Made by a program: the position numbers and the translations under genes. 64,000 bases of DNA, from NCBI RefSeq assembly GCF_001644015.1, contig NZ_LUUI01000098.1:40662-104661 (forward strand). Reading direction: 5' to 3'. The notes below the pieces were generated by a model. The model had not been told where the DNA came from and ran no database searches. It worked only from the letters and a program-made list of their open reading frames with translations. Position 1 is the stretch's first letter, and each line of letters starts with the position of its first letter. The DNA comes from Methylomonas lenta. Lineage in GTDB: Bacteria > Pseudomonadota > Gammaproteobacteria > Methylococcales > Methylomonadaceae. Of this stretch, positions 63,304 through 64,000 are shown piece after piece.

Positions 63304-63852
63304 TTATATTTTACCGTCCAAACCCATTTGGAAGTATTTATGGGTGATTTTGTCCTGATTTTCCAATAACCAATCGATATCCGGCGTATTGGTCATGGCT
63401 TTATGTATGGCCATCGCCATCGCTTTTCGGTGGATATCAAACAAAATCTGGTGATCTAGGTTGTCATCTTTAATGACACTGGGATTTAGCCACACTGAAC
63501 AAATAATGCCCAAGTCGTTGGCTTTTTCCTTAGGAATATCCCCTGCGCGTACCGCATCCAGAACCCCATTGGCAATCGCTGCCTGAACCGTGCCCATCAA
63601 TATATTGGTATAGCGACTGTTTTTAACCGTCACTTTGCTGACCATCAAAGTCACCGGTCTAACCTGAATGTCGGTATTTAAAATCGCAAACACCCGGCTA
63701 TGGCCTTGTACCTGATCGCCGGTTAAGGTCGCCAATGCCGTACCCACTGGGCCATCCAGTTCGCCGATGATAACTTCCGGTTCCGCCGCAGTGCCTGCAG
63801 GGCCGCCAGCTACCAAAGCTTCGCCGGTACGCATGATGATTCTTCCACTCAT
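63304..63852 (-). CDS. Formaldehyde-activating-enzyme homologue (Fae-like), catalytic His not conserved
   Basis: 182 residues aligning along its length with Fae, which joins formaldehyde to tetrahydromethanopterin: TGEALVAGGPA...EVIIGELDGPVGTALA, PVTLMVSKVTVKN, GTVQAAIANGVLDAV, DLGIICSVWLNPS and HRKAMAMAIHKAM. The catalytic His of Fae (His22 in Methylobacterium, in the AHIDLIIG segment) aligns with Glu24 in AEPEVIIG. It therefore resembles the Fae2/Fae3-type paralogues found in methylotrophs, whose function is not settled. A strong AGGAGAT site precedes the ATG. Points to an organism with the H4MPT C1 pathway. Confidence 0.85.
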   Translation of the reverse strand: MSGRIIMRTGEALVAGGPAGTAAEPEVIIGELDGPVGTALATLTGDQVQGHSRVFAILNTDIQVRPVTLMVSKVTVKNSRYTNILMGTVQAAIANGVLDAVRAGDIPKEKANDLGIICSVWLNPSVIKDDNLDHQILFDIHRKAMAMAIHKAMTNTPDIDWLLENQDKITHKYFQMGLDGKI

Positions 63853-64000
63853 TGTTTATCTCCTTTGATAAAGGTTCTATTCCCGCTATGGCAGGCCTAT
63901 ATGAATTTAGAACTTACTATGGATTTAAAGGCATTACAACCATGGATAGCCGAAAGGCGGAAAATATTGATATTCTCTCTTGTTCCCACGCGCCGCGTCA

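Noticed and set aside
63901-64000. Open frame running off the right edge
   Set aside because: The last 25 bases (GTTCCCACGCGCCGCGT) resemble a dispersed GTTCCCACGC-type intergenic repeat, so coding is doubtful and the window ends before it can be judged.

Overview
The window reads as chromosome of a gammaproteobacterial methanotroph of the Methylomonas/Methylobacter type. The main evidence is a complete sucrose-synthesis cluster in the methanotroph order (sucrose-phosphate synthase, sucrose-phosphatase, fructokinase, amylosucrase) and a homologue of formaldehyde-activating enzyme at the right edge. The housekeeping blocks (rpsB-tsf-pyrH-frr-uppS-cdsA-dxr-rseP, tsaE-amiC-mutL-miaA, dnaX-ybaB-recR) have the usual gammaproteobacterial order. 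I saw no rRNA, tRNA or CRISPR array.

Layout. 0-4.3 kb: the end of an RND efflux operon, then a run of small proteins ending in a host-attachment-family protein. 4.3-5.4 kb: a graveyard holding an EAL-domain tail, an IS21 istB remnant and an IS66 transposase tail. 5.4-13.8 kb: a sensory island, all on the minus strand. It holds a chemoreceptor with a CxxCH haem motif, a diguanylate cyclase/phosphodiesterase whose membrane domain is of the plant ethylene-receptor (ETR1) type, and a cytosolic six-PAS histidine kinase with its NarL-type regulator. It is closed off by a MITE-like inverted repeat and a second istB remnant (13.8-14.4 kb). 14.6-25.5 kb: envelope and unknown proteins, tpm, rne, rluC, a HAD phosphatase, sppA, SRP RNA, dnaX, ybaB and recR. 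25.5-31.5 kb: the sucrose operon. 31.8-41.9 kb: a secreted unknown, queG, and divergent from it the nnr-tsaE-amiC-mutL-miaA-FCL-nspC run, packed with 1-8 nt overlaps.

41.9-45.0 kb is a second accessory pocket. A near-consensus promoter is followed by four phased 12-bp palindromes. Then come a gene-cassette-like unit carrying a membrane/HEPN-like protein, a REP-associated transposase (RAYT) with exact terminal inverted repeats, and a PIN-toxin pseudogene whose antitoxin is still intact. 45.0-56.9 kb: glnD-map divergent from the rpsB-to-rseP translation, lipid and isoprenoid block, followed by dsbC where many relatives have bamA. 56.9-64 kb: a transporter fused to a solute-binding domain, a DUF4105 membrane protein, a large MscS-type channel and the Fae homologue, which appears to lack the catalytic histidine.

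How the genes work together: UDP-glucose and fructose-6-phosphate become sucrose through Sps and Spp, and amylosucrase and fructokinase return it to glucan and fructose-6-phosphate. The sensory island could couple gas or redox cues to motility and c-di-GMP. The two accessory pockets (4-14 kb and 42-44.7 kb) carry most of the unusual content.
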